NCBI GenBank assembly: GCA_947630555.1 | Contig: CANRIA010000003.1 | Span: forward strand, 39,668-103,667 | Direction of reading: 5' to 3' | From: an uncultured Clostridia bacterium | GTDB taxonomy: Bacteria; Bacillota; Clostridia; Oscillospirales; Ruminococcaceae | Length of the DNA: 64,000 nt | Shown here: piece by piece, positions 51,547 to 59,750 of the stretch | How positions within the stretch are numbered: the first letter of the stretch is position 1 | Layout: every line of letters begins with the position of its first letter | Made by a program: the position numbers and the translations under genes | The notes under the pieces: generated by a model | Databases searched by the model: none | What the model saw: only the letters and a program-made list of their open reading frames with translations | What the model was told of the DNA's origin: nothing

Positions 51547-52050
51547 ATGGCTAAGGACGGCACTGCAAGAGGCGGTGCAAGGGTCGGCAGCGGCAGAAAG
51601 CCGAAGACGGCAGCCAAAGAAACGCCGACCAAACCAAAGACTACCGCAAGAAAGAAAAAGAGCGTCATAGAAATGCCCGAGTATATGACCGAAAAACAGG
51701 AAAAAGAAGCCGAACTTACCGCCGTTTCCGTGTATCAAGATACAATTGCATGGATAAAAGAGCGCGGCTGTGAACAGCTTGTGCCTGCTCAGCTAGTACG
51801 TAACTATGCCATGAGCGTGGCGCGATGGATACAGTGCGAGCATGATATTTCGCAGAACGGCTTTATTGCAGAGCATCCGACGACCGGTGCGCCGATAGCC
51901 TCGCCTGTTGTTACTATGAGCCAGAACTATATGAAGCAAATAAATAACTTGTGGTATCAGATCTACCAGATCGTCAGTGAAAACAGCTCCGCAGAGATGA
52001 CAGTTTCCACAGATGATCCTATGGAACAGCTGCTGCGCTCGCGGAGATGA
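51547..52050 (+). CDS. Terminase small subunit, P27 family
   Basis: 167 residues. The basic N-terminus (GARVGSGRKPKTAAKE and RKKK) is DNA-binding; the central region ELTAVSVYQDTIAWIKERGCEQLVPAQLVRNYAMSV-like sequence is typical of P27-type small terminases. It recognises the packaging site and stimulates the large subunit. GAGGTG precedes ATG. Confidence 0.87.
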   Translation: MAKDGTARGGARVGSGRKPKTAAKETPTKPKTTARKKKSVIEMPEYMTEKQEKEAELTAVSVYQDTIAWIKERGCEQLVPAQLVRNYAMSVARWIQCEHDISQNGFIAEHPTTGAPIASPVVTMSQNYMKQINNLWYQIYQIVSENSSAEMTVSTDDPMEQLLRSRR

Positions 52051-52054
52051 TGTT

Positions 52055-53656
52055 TTGAGAAAGCTGAAAAAATATACACCTACCAAGTTTATAGCTAAGG
52101 ACAGCTACTACGACAAAGATGCCGCCGATTATGCCGTGGCGTTTATCGAGAGCCTTTGCCACACGAAAGGCACATGGGCGGGAAAGCCGTTTGAACTGAT
52201 AGACTGGCAGGAACAGATAATCCGCGACCTGTTCGGTATTCTGAAGCCGAACGGCTATCGGCAGTTCAACACGGCATACGTTGAGATACCAAAGAAAATG
52301 GGAAAGAGCGAACTCGCTGCGGCGGTCGCTCTTTTGCTTTGCTGCGGCGATGGAGAGGAACGTGCCGAAGTGTACGGCTGCGCCGCCGACCGCCAACAGG
52401 CAAGCATCGTGTTCGAGGTGGCTGCGGACATGGTGAGAATGTGTCCCGCTCTTTCAAAGCGTGTCAAGATCCTCGCATCGCAGAAACGCATCATCTATGC
52501 GCCGACTAACAGCTTTTATCAGGTGCTTTCGGCTGAGGCATACAGCAAGCACGGTTTCAATATCCACGGTGTAGTTTTCGATGAACTTCATACCCAGCCT
52601 AACCGAAAGCTGTTTGACGTTATGACAAAAGGTTCGGGCGATGCACGAATGCAGCCGCTGTATTTTCTCATCACTACGGCAGGCACGGACACTCATTCTA
52701 TCTGCTATGAAACGCACCAAAAGGCAAAGGACATCATCGAGGGCAGAAAGATAGACCCGACTTTCTATCCCGTTATATACGGCGCTGACGAAAGCGAGGA
52801 CTGGACCGACCCCGAAGTCTGGAAGAAAGCAAATCCCTCTCTCGGCATAACGGTCGGCATAGACAAGGTCAGAGCGGCGTGCGAATCCGCAAGGCAGAAT
52901 CCGGGCGAGGAGAACTCGTTCAGGCAACTGCGCTTGAACCAATGGGTAAAACAGGCTGTGCGGTGGATGCCGATGGAGAAATGGGATAAATGCGCTTTTG
53001 CCGTCAGCGAAGATGAACTTGAGGGACGTGTCTGCTACGGCGGTCTTGACCTTTCAAGCACTACGGACATCACCGCTTTTGTACTTGTCTTTTCTCCCCT
53101 TGATGATGAAGATAAATACACCGTTCTGCCATACTTCTGGATACCCGAAGAGCAGCTTGACCTGCGTGTGCGCCGTGACCATGTTCCGTATGATGTTTGG
53201 GAGCGGCAAGGGTATCTGCAAACTACGGAGGGAAACGTGGTTCACTATGGTTATATCGAGCAGTTCATTGAACGCCTCGGCGAAAGGTTCAACATCAGGG
53301 AGATAGCTTTCGACCGTTGGGGTGCTGTTCAGATGGTTCAGAACCTTGAGGGCATGGGATTTACAGTCGTTCCGTTCGGACAGGGGTTCAAGGACATGAG
53401 TCCTCCCACAAAGGAGTTAATGAAACTCGTTCTTGAAGAAAAGATAGCGCACGGCGGTCACCCCGTACTCCGTTGGATGATGGACAACATTTATATTCGC
53501 ACAGACCCGGCGGGAAATATAAAAGCCGACAAGGAAAAATCCACCGAGAAGATAGACGGCGCAGTTGCCACTATCATGGCTCTCGACAGAGCGATACGGT
53601 GCGGAAACCAAAATACCGAAAGTGTGTACGACAGCAGAGGGATTTTGTTTATTTGA
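52055..53656 (+). CDS. Terminase large subunit
   Basis: About 533 residues. ATPase Walker A VEIPKKMGKSELAAAVALL (about 80), Walker B HGVVFDELHTQ, coupling motif LITTAGTDTHS, and the RNase-H-like nuclease beginning YGGLDLSSTTDI (about 330). Both catalytic halves are present. The start is TTG 52055, five bases after the P27 stop, behind GGAGATGATGTT; an upstream in-frame ATG at 52013 lies inside the P27 gene and has no site. Confidence 0.93.
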   Translation: MRKLKKYTPTKFIAKDSYYDKDAADYAVAFIESLCHTKGTWAGKPFELIDWQEQIIRDLFGILKPNGYRQFNTAYVEIPKKMGKSELAAAVALLLCCGDGEERAEVYGCAADRQQASIVFEVAADMVRMCPALSKRVKILASQKRIIYAPTNSFYQVLSAEAYSKHGFNIHGVVFDELHTQPNRKLFDVMTKGSGDARMQPLYFLITTAGTDTHSICYETHQKAKDIIEGRKIDPTFYPVIYGADESEDWTDPEVWKKANPSLGITVGIDKVRAACESARQNPGEENSFRQLRLNQWVKQAVRWMPMEKWDKCAFAVSEDELEGRVCYGGLDLSSTTDITAFVLVFSPLDDEDKYTVLPYFWIPEEQLDLRVRRDHVPYDVWERQGYLQTTEGNVVHYGYIEQFIERLGERFNIREIAFDRWGAVQMVQNLEGMGFTVVPFGQGFKDMSPPTKELMKLVLEEKIAHGGHPVLRWMMDNIYIRTDPAGNIKADKEKSTEKIDGAVATIMALDRAIRCGNQNTESVYDSRGILFI

Positions 53657-53670
53657 GAGGAGAGTAAGTT

Positions 53671-55020
53671 ATGAGTATTTTCAGCAAATGGTTCAGAGGG
53701 CGTGACGCTCCCAAAAACGCCACGGCAGGCGGCGCATACCGTTTCTTTCTTGGAAACAGCACGTCCGGAAAGCGTGTGAACGAGCGTTCGGCTATGCAGA
53801 TGACGGCGGTCTATTCTTGTGTGAGGATACTTTCCGAGGCGGTGGCAAGTCTGCCGCTGCACCTTTATCGCTATACAGATGAGGGTACGGAAAAGGCTGT
53901 CGACCACCCGCTGTATTTCCTCTTGCATGATGAGCCTAATCCCGAAATGACTTCATTTGTCTTTAGGGAAACTCTTATGACTCATCTGCTTTTATGGGGA
54001 AACGCCTATGCACAAATCATACGCAACGGCAAAGGCGAGATAATCGCACTCTATCCGCTTATGCCCGACCGTATGAATGTAGACCGTGACGAACACGGAC
54101 GGCTGTACTACGAGTATTCGGTGAGCGCGGACGATGCTCCTATAAACAAAAACTCGACCGTCCGTCTTACCCCGTCCGATGTGCTGCATATTCCCGGCCT
54201 GGGTTTTGACGGCTTGGTGGGATACAGCCCCATCGCAATGGCTAAAAATGCGATAGGAATGGCGATAGCCTGTGAGGAGTACGGTGCGAAGTTCTTCGCT
54301 AACGGCGCTGCGCCGAGCGGAGTTTTGGAACACCCCGGCGTTATAAAAGACCCGCAGCGTGTGCGTGACTCGTGGATAAGTCAGTTCGGCGGTTCGTCAA
54401 ACAGCAACAAGATAGCCGTCCTTGAAGAGGGACTGAAATACACGCCTATTTCTATCTCGCCCGAACAGGCGCAGTTCCTTGAAACAAGGAAGTTTCAGAT
54501 AAACGAGATAGCGAGGATTTTCAGAGTTCCTCCGCACATGGTGGGCGATCTGGAAAAATCGTCATTCAGCAACATCGAACAGCAGAGCCTTGAATTCGTG
54601 AAGTATACTCTCGACCCGTGGGTGTCGAGGTGGGAACAGTCGATAGTGAGGACGCTGCTTACCGATGAAGAAAAGAAAAACTACTACGTCAAATTTAACC
54701 TTGACGGCTTGCTCAGAGGTGACTACCAGAGCCGTATGAACGGTTATGCCATAGGCAGACAGAACGGCTGGATGTCGGCAAACGACATAAGAGAACTCGA
54801 AAATCTCGACCGTATCCCTGCCGAGCAAGGCGGCGACCTTTATCTGGTCAACGGCAATATGCTCCCTCTTGAAAAGGCAGGAGCATTTGCAGATAAAACA
54901 ACTGAAAACGGAGAGGAGGAAAATTCCGATGAAGAAGTTCTGGAATTGGAGAAATCAGACAGAAACAACAGAACGGACGCTGTTCCTGAACGGAACGATA
55001 GCCGAGGAAAGCTGGTTTGA
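53671..55020 (+). CDS. Portal protein, HK97 type
   Basis: 449 residues. Recognised by RSAMQMTAVYSCVRILSEAVASLPLHLYR near residue 40, LLLWGNAYAQIIRN, and FRVPPHMVGDLEKSSFSNIEQQSLEF (about 270). Forms the dodecameric DNA gate of the capsid. The acidic C-terminal ~35 residues overlap the prohead protease gene in another frame. GAGAGGAGAG precedes ATG. Confidence 0.93.
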   Translation: MSIFSKWFRGRDAPKNATAGGAYRFFLGNSTSGKRVNERSAMQMTAVYSCVRILSEAVASLPLHLYRYTDEGTEKAVDHPLYFLLHDEPNPEMTSFVFRETLMTHLLLWGNAYAQIIRNGKGEIIALYPLMPDRMNVDRDEHGRLYYEYSVSADDAPINKNSTVRLTPSDVLHIPGLGFDGLVGYSPIAMAKNAIGMAIACEEYGAKFFANGAAPSGVLEHPGVIKDPQRVRDSWISQFGGSSNSNKIAVLEEGLKYTPISISPEQAQFLETRKFQINEIARIFRVPPHMVGDLEKSSFSNIEQQSLEFVKYTLDPWVSRWEQSIVRTLLTDEEKKNYYVKFNLDGLLRGDYQSRMNGYAIGRQNGWMSANDIRELENLDRIPAEQGGDLYLVNGNMLPLEKAGAFADKTTENGEEENSDEEVLELEKSDRNNRTDAVPERNDSRGKLV

Positions 55021-55642
55021 CGATGACGTCACTCCGCAGCTTTTCAAGGAAGAACTAATGAACGGCACGGGAGATATAACCGTGTGGATAAACTCACCGG
55101 GCGGCGACTGCGTGGCAGCGGCACAAATCTACAATATGCTGATGGACTATCCGCATAACGTGACCGTGAAAATTGACGGCATTGCGGCAAGCGCGGCGTC
55201 CGTTATCGCTATGGCAGGCACTAAGGTGATGATGTCGCCCGTGTCCATGATTATGATCCACAACCCCGCCACCATAGCTTTCGGCGACCACAACGAAATG
55301 CAAAAGGCTATAGATATGCTTGCCGAAGTCAAGGAGAGTATCATCAATGCGTATGAGTTTAAGACAAAACGCTCACGGGCAAAGATAGCGGCTCTTATGG
55401 AAGCTGAAACGTGGATGGATGCCCATAAGGCTGTAGAGCTGGGCTTTGCTGACGGCATATTACAGCGCGAAGAAGCGGCAGAGAACACCGAAGCGGTATC
55501 TGTATCAATGCTGTATTCAAAAGCGGCGGTAGTCAATTCTCTAATGGACAAGCTTGCCGCAAAATGTAAGACAAAACCACCCGAAAAACACGGTCGTTCC
55601 GTAGATGATCTTATGGAGCGGCTTAATTTATTGAAAAACTAG
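54929..55642 (+). CDS. ClpP-type prohead maturation protease
   Basis: 237 residues of the ClpP/crotonase fold. WINSPGGDCVAAAQIYNML (oxyanion region), GIAASAASVIAMAG with the nucleophile Ser, and MIMIHNPATIAFGDH with the catalytic His are present, and the third residue (Asp/Glu) is in the following helix. It trims capsid and scaffold proteins in the prohead. The start is ATG 54929 behind GGAGGAAAA, so it overlaps the portal gene by 92 bases; a longer frame begins at 54869. Confidence 0.9.
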   Translation: MKKFWNWRNQTETTERTLFLNGTIAEESWFDDDVTPQLFKEELMNGTGDITVWINSPGGDCVAAAQIYNMLMDYPHNVTVKIDGIAASAASVIAMAGTKVMMSPVSMIMIHNPATIAFGDHNEMQKAIDMLAEVKESIINAYEFKTKRSRAKIAALMEAETWMDAHKAVELGFADGILQREEAAENTEAVSVSMLYSKAAVVNSLMDKLAAKCKTKPPEKHGRSVDDLMERLNLLKN

Positions 55643-55653
55643 GAGGTAAAACA

Positions 55654-56850
55654 ATGAAAATGACAATTTTAGACCTGCGCCAGAAACGCGCAAAAGTATG
55701 GGAAGACACGAAGAAGTTTCTCGATACCCACAGAGGAGAGAACGGCATACTCTCGGCTGAAGATGATGCCACATATGAGAGAATGGAAAAGGAGATCCGC
55801 GACCTTGGAAAAGAGATAGACAGACTGGAGCGGCAGGAAGCTATCGAAGAAGAGATGTCAAAGCAGGTCGGCGACGTTCTTACAACCACCCCGTCGACAA
55901 CAAAAATGGACAAGAAGACCGGCAGAGCATCTGACGAGTATCGCACCAACTTTTGGAACATGATGCGTTCTAAGTCACCTGTGATATTTAACGACCTGCA
56001 GGAAGATGTAGACACCGAGGGCGGCTATCTTGTGCCCGATGAATTTGAGAGAACGCTGATCGAAAAACTCGAGGAAGAAAATGTTGTACGTAAGATAGCT
56101 ACAATCGTAAGATCCAGCGGCGACAAAAAAATACCTGTTGTTGACAGTGCACCCAAAGCGGAGTGGATCGAGGAAGAGGGAGCATATCCCGAAAGCGATG
56201 AGAAATTCAAGCAGGTAGTGCTGGGCGCACATAAGCTGGGCACTATCGTTAAGGTTTCAGAAGAACTGCTCAACGACAGCGCGTTTGATCTTCAGAGCCA
56301 CATTGCAAGCGTTACTGCCCGTGCTATGGGCAGCACTGAGGAAGAAGCAATGCTCACGGGTGACGGCAGCCATAAACCTCTCGGTATTCTTGCCGCAGAG
56401 GGTGGCGCAGAGGTAGGTGTTACTGCCGCAAGCGCGACCGATATCAAGGCTGACGAAATGATGGATCTGTTCTATTCGCTCAGATCACCTTACCGCCGCA
56501 ATGGGGTTTGGCTGCTCAATGATGCGACAATAAAGCTTATTCGTAAGATCAAGGACGGCAACGGTCAGTACATCTGGCAGCCGTCTATCCAGATAGGTGC
56601 GCCTGATACGCTGCTCGGCAGACCTGTATACACATCACCAAGTATGCCGTTAGCCGAAGCAGGTGCAGCGAGTGTTCTGTTTGGCGACTTCTCGTACTAC
56701 TGGATAGTTGACAGACAGACACGCTCATTCAAGCCTCTCTGGGAACTCTATGCTGCTAAAGGTCAGGTAGGTTACAAGACCTTTGAGAGAGTTGACGGCA
56801 AACTTGTTCTGCCCGAGGCGATAAAAGTCCTCAAACAGAAGACCGCATAA
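55654..56850 (+). CDS. Major capsid protein, HK97 fold
   Basis: 398 residues. The first ~105 are a helical coiled-coil delta domain (ERMEKEIRDLGKEIDRLERQEAIEEEMS) expected to be removed by the prohead protease. The remainder is the HK97 fold: EGGYLVPDEFERTLIEKLEEENVVRKIATIV, EGAYPESDEKFKQVVL, then RAMGSTEEEAMLTGDGSHKPLGIL and GQVGYKTFERVDGKLV. AGGAGGTAAAACA precedes ATG. Confidence 0.94.
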   Translation: MKMTILDLRQKRAKVWEDTKKFLDTHRGENGILSAEDDATYERMEKEIRDLGKEIDRLERQEAIEEEMSKQVGDVLTTTPSTTKMDKKTGRASDEYRTNFWNMMRSKSPVIFNDLQEDVDTEGGYLVPDEFERTLIEKLEEENVVRKIATIVRSSGDKKIPVVDSAPKAEWIEEEGAYPESDEKFKQVVLGAHKLGTIVKVSEELLNDSAFDLQSHIASVTARAMGSTEEEAMLTGDGSHKPLGILAAEGGAEVGVTAASATDIKADEMMDLFYSLRSPYRRNGVWLLNDATIKLIRKIKDGNGQYIWQPSIQIGAPDTLLGRPVYTSPSMPLAEAGAASVLFGDFSYYWIVDRQTRSFKPLWELYAAKGQVGYKTFERVDGKLVLPEAIKVLKQKTA

Positions 56851-56863
56851 GGGGGTCTGACCT

Positions 56864-57208
56864 ATGAGTTATAACGTAAAAAACTACACCGAACAGGGCG
56901 GCGAAGTTACTCATATCGGCGGCAAGCTGATCATTGAGGAAGGCGCACAGGTCGAGGGGTTTGACGGCGGCGGATCTTATACGCTGCCTACTGCCTCGGC
57001 AGATACGCTCGGTGGCGTTAAGGCAAAAGTGAAAGATGCCGAGACTGTAGAAGTCGCGGTTGACGAAAGCGGCAAGCTCTATGTTCCTGCCGTGCCGAAG
57101 ATAGCACATCAGGCTGCGAGCGAGGCAAGCGAGGTAGCTGACCTTGTATCGCAGTTCAATGCGCTTCTGACCGCGCTTCAGGCGGCAGGACTTATGGAAG
57201 CTGAATAG
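56864..57208 (+). CDS. Head fibre protein
   Basis: 114 residues matching the phage head fibre type (phi29 gp8.5-like): GGKLIIEEGAQVEGF, a short linker, then ASADTLGGVKAKVKDAETVEVAVDESGKLYVP and a C-terminal coiled coil. Located directly after the capsid gene as in other siphoviruses. Probably decorates the capsid exterior and is dispensable for assembly. Confidence 0.78.
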   Translation: MSYNVKNYTEQGGEVTHIGGKLIIEEGAQVEGFDGGGSYTLPTASADTLGGVKAKVKDAETVEVAVDESGKLYVPAVPKIAHQAASEASEVADLVSQFNALLTALQAAGLMEAE

Positions 57209-57228
57209 AAAAGAAAGGAGCTGTGTGT

Positions 57229-57501
57229 ATGGTAACGGTCGAAGAGATGAAGAACTATCTCCGCGTGGACTACTACGACGACGACAAGCTGATAGAACAT
57301 CTGATAAGCAGTGCGCAGAAACTCTGTATGGATATTCTGCGCACCGACGACTTAGCAGACCTTGACAAAGCCGAAAACATTAAAACGGCTGTGCTTTACT
57401 CTGTCGCCTATATGTATGAACACCGCGAAGAGGCTGACTACCATACACTCACACTTACGCTCCGTGCCATGCTCTTCGGCAGCCGAAAGGAGTGCTTTTA
57501 G
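57229..57501 (+). CDS. Head-tail connector, gp6-like
   Basis: 90 residues of helical protein: VTVEEMKNYLRVDYYDDDKLIEHLISSAQKL-type sequence is typical of HK97 gp6-like connectors. It forms a ring below the portal. The start is ATG 57229, eight bases after AAAGGAG; a GTG at 57223 in the same frame is less likely. Its stop shares bases with the next start (TAGTG). Confidence 0.88.
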   Translation: MVTVEEMKNYLRVDYYDDDKLIEHLISSAQKLCMDILRTDDLADLDKAENIKTAVLYSVAYMYEHREEADYHTLTLTLRAMLFGSRKECF

Positions 57502-57833
57502 TGAATATCGCACTTTTGAACCGCCGAATAACTTTGCAGAAGTCTGAAACAGTCGCGGACGATATAGGCAACCACAAGAATGTGTGGAGCGACTATTATA
57601 CCTGCTCTGCGACTGTCAGCGGCGAGAGCGGCAAAGAGACCGCTGTTGCAGGAACGACCGTTGAGAATACAGATATATCTTTTACGGTTAGGTACTGCGC
57701 GGCGGTGGCAGATGTCACCGAGGACAGATACAGAGTTGTGTTTTGCGGTGATATATACGACATAGTCGGCATAGATCATCTGAGCTACAAGCACAAGTGT
57801 ATCAAGCTGCGGTGTAAGAAAGCAAGGCGATAG
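57501..57833 (+). CDS. Head closure / head-tail adaptor protein
   Basis: 110 residues of beta-rich protein. IALLNRRITLQKSETVADDIGNHKNVW and YRVVFCGDIYDIVGIDHLS match the SPP1 gp16 / head-tail adaptor family. It closes the capsid after packaging. Start is GTG 57501, eight bases after AAGGAG and overlapping the previous stop codon. Confidence 0.85.
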   Translation: MNIALLNRRITLQKSETVADDIGNHKNVWSDYYTCSATVSGESGKETAVAGTTVENTDISFTVRYCAAVADVTEDRYRVVFCGDIYDIVGIDHLSYKHKCIKLRCKKARR

Positions 57834-57834
57834 C

Positions 57835-58215
57835 ATGAGTAAGAACATCAGCATTGACGACCTCGCAGACGAGGTCATGAAAGGTCTGCAAGAATATGCC
57901 GACGTTGCCACAAGCGACTTGAAAAAAGCTGTGCGCAAGGCAGGCAAGACGGTGCGCCAAGAGATCCGTGACAATGCGCCGCAGAGGACAGGCGAATATG
58001 CCGAGAGCTGGAGCACAGAAAAGATCAAGGAAGATGCCAACTCGTTGCAGCTGGTGGTGCGCTCAAAAAAGCGCTACTACCTTGCACACTTGCTGGAACA
58101 CGGTCATGCCAAGAGGGGCGGCGGCAGAGTTGCAGGCAAGGCACATATAGCGCCTGCCGAGAAAAAGGGCGAAGAAGTTTTGGATAAGGCGCTTAAAAAA
58201 GCATTGAAAGGATAG
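57835..58215 (+). CDS. HK97 gp10-like tail completion protein
   Basis: 126 residues. VRKAGKTVRQEIRDNAPQRTGEYAESW, then YYLAHLLEHGHAKRGGG and AHIAPAEKKG, are the hallmark blocks of HK97 gp10. It joins the tail to the head. One base separates it from the previous gene. Confidence 0.92.
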   Translation: MSKNISIDDLADEVMKGLQEYADVATSDLKKAVRKAGKTVRQEIRDNAPQRTGEYAESWSTEKIKEDANSLQLVVRSKKRYYLAHLLEHGHAKRGGGRVAGKAHIAPAEKKGEEVLDKALKKALKG

Positions 58216-58221
58216 CTGCCT

Positions 58222-58539
58222 ATGGAAGAGTTATTGCAAATAATGCAAGAGATCGATATTCCGTCTGCTTATGATCATTTTGCAGAGGGCGAAAGCCCTG
58301 ATCCGCCGTTTATATGCTATCTCTGCCCTGGCAGTGATAACTTCGGCGCTGACGGCAAGGTGTACTACAAGATAGACGAGGTAAGTATTGAGCTTTATAC
58401 AGACGAGAAAAGCCCTGCAACGGAGCAGAAAGTTGAAGCCGTGCTTGATAAACACGGTATTTTTTATGACAAAACAGAAACTTGGATCGACAGCGAAAAG
58501 CTGTACGAAGTTATATACGAATTTGAAATAGGGGGTTAA
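58222..58539 (+). CDS. Tail terminator-like protein, 105 aa
   Basis: A small acidic protein in the tail terminator position (between gp10 and the tail tube). IPSAYDHFAEGESPDPPFICYL and VSIELYTDEKSPATEQKVEAVL have the pattern of phage minor tail/DUF3168-like proteins. Likely caps the tail tube. Identification relies on position as well as sequence. Confidence 0.75.
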   Translation: MEELLQIMQEIDIPSAYDHFAEGESPDPPFICYLCPGSDNFGADGKVYYKIDEVSIELYTDEKSPATEQKVEAVLDKHGIFYDKTETWIDSEKLYEVIYEFEIGG

Positions 58540-58543
58540 AAAT

Positions 58544-59188
58544 ATGCCTAAGTCAAAGAAAAACAAAGTCAAATATAACCTTTGCAACGTGCATTACGCG
58601 CTGCAAAAGGTAGATGAAGAGAGCGGCGAGATCACTTTTGAAAAGCCCGTACACGTTCCGGGCGGCGTATCGCTGGCACTTGATGCCAACGGTCAAATAA
58701 CAATATTTTACGCTGACGGAATAGCTTACTATACCACAAGCAACAACAAGGGCTACGAGGGCGACCTTGAAATGGCTCTTATACCTGACAATTTCAGAAC
58801 TGATGTGTTGAAAGAAACGCTCGATCAGAATAATGTGCTTGTTGAAAATGCGAATGTTGAAACGGTGCACTTTGCATTGCTTTTTGAATTTGACGGCGAT
58901 GTAAAGAAGATACGTCATGTACTCTATAACTGCGCTGCGAGCAGACCGAGCCTTGAATCTGCGACTACGGAAGAAGAGATCGAAGTGCAGACCGAGACAC
59001 TCAGCATTACTGCCACACCTCTTGCTGACGGAACAGTAAAAGCAAAAACGGGCGACAGCACGACCGATGAAGTTTACACAAAATGGTATGATAGCGTCTA
59101 TATGCCCGTAGCTGTCGAGGCTGTTGCCTTGAACAGCAAAAGCCCTGTAGCCGCTGTACCTACCTCGACAAAGGAGAGTAAGTCATGA
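58544..59188 (+). CDS. Major tail tube protein
   Basis: 214 residues, phi13/TP901-1 type major tail protein: KYNLCNVHYALQKVDEESGEITFEKP at the start, IAYYTTSNNKGYEGDLEMALIPDNFR, and FALLFEFDGDVKKIRHVLYNC. Polymerises into the tail tube. GGGGG precedes ATG; overlaps the next gene by four bases (ATGA). Confidence 0.88.
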   Translation: MPKSKKNKVKYNLCNVHYALQKVDEESGEITFEKPVHVPGGVSLALDANGQITIFYADGIAYYTTSNNKGYEGDLEMALIPDNFRTDVLKETLDQNNVLVENANVETVHFALLFEFDGDVKKIRHVLYNCAASRPSLESATTEEEIEVQTETLSITATPLADGTVKAKTGDSTTDEVYTKWYDSVYMPVAVEAVALNSKSPVAAVPTSTKESKS

Positions 59189-59559
59189 CAAAGAAAAAGA
59201 TCTTGATAGATGACAAAGAAGTTGAGTTTGCGGCTTCGGCGGCAGTACCGAGGCTCTACCGTATCAAGTTCCGCAAAGACCTATTCCACGACATGATGCA
59301 GCTGGAAAAGAAAGTCAGTGCGAACAACGAAGAAGAAAGCACTCTCGATATTGAAAGCCTTGAAGTGTTTGAAAACATAGCCTACATAATGGCGAAGCAC
59401 GCCAACAGGTCAGTGCCCGAGTCTGTGGAAGACTGGCTTGATCAGTTCCAAACGCTCTCGATATATCAGGTGCTGCCGCAGCTCATTGAATTGTGGAATA
59501 TCAACATACAGTCTGATGTTCAGTCAAAAAAAAATCTCGCCCAATTGACCGCGAGATGA
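59185..59559 (+). CDS. Tail assembly chaperone G
   Basis: 124 residues in the zero frame. ILIDDKEVEFAASAAVPRLYRIKFRKDLF is typical of the siphoviral tail assembly chaperone. It coats the tape measure during tail assembly. Its end holds a run of nine A (59526-59534), the shift site for making the longer GT product. Confidence 0.88.
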   Translation: MTKKKILIDDKEVEFAASAAVPRLYRIKFRKDLFHDMMQLEKKVSANNEEESTLDIESLEVFENIAYIMAKHANRSVPESVEDWLDQFQTLSIYQVLPQLIELWNINIQSDVQSKKNLAQLTAR

Positions 59560-59723
59560 CGACACCGCTGTTTCTGCTGCGCTGCCTACAAGTAGGGCTA
59601 TCGCTGCGCGACTTAGACCTGCTTACCATAGGCATGGTGTACGACATATATACCGAGAGCAGAAACGACGATTACAAAGGCTACAAAGAGTTAGCAACAC
59701 AAGAAGATTTTGACAAATTCTAA
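59185..59723 (+). CDS. Tail assembly chaperone GT, by -1 programmed frameshift
   Basis: At the A9 run (59526-59534) a -1 shift moves translation into a frame that stays open to TAA 59721-59723, adding about 63 residues (SRPIDREMTTPLFLLRCLQV, then RDLDLLTIGMVYDIYTES and QEDFDKF). The added segment has the usual T-domain character of tail chaperones. No start codon with a ribosome site serves the second frame. The next gene, the tape measure, follows as expected in the G-GT-TMP order. Confidence 0.82.
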
Positions 59724-59750
59724 ATTTTGAAGAATGGGGGTAAGCCGCTG

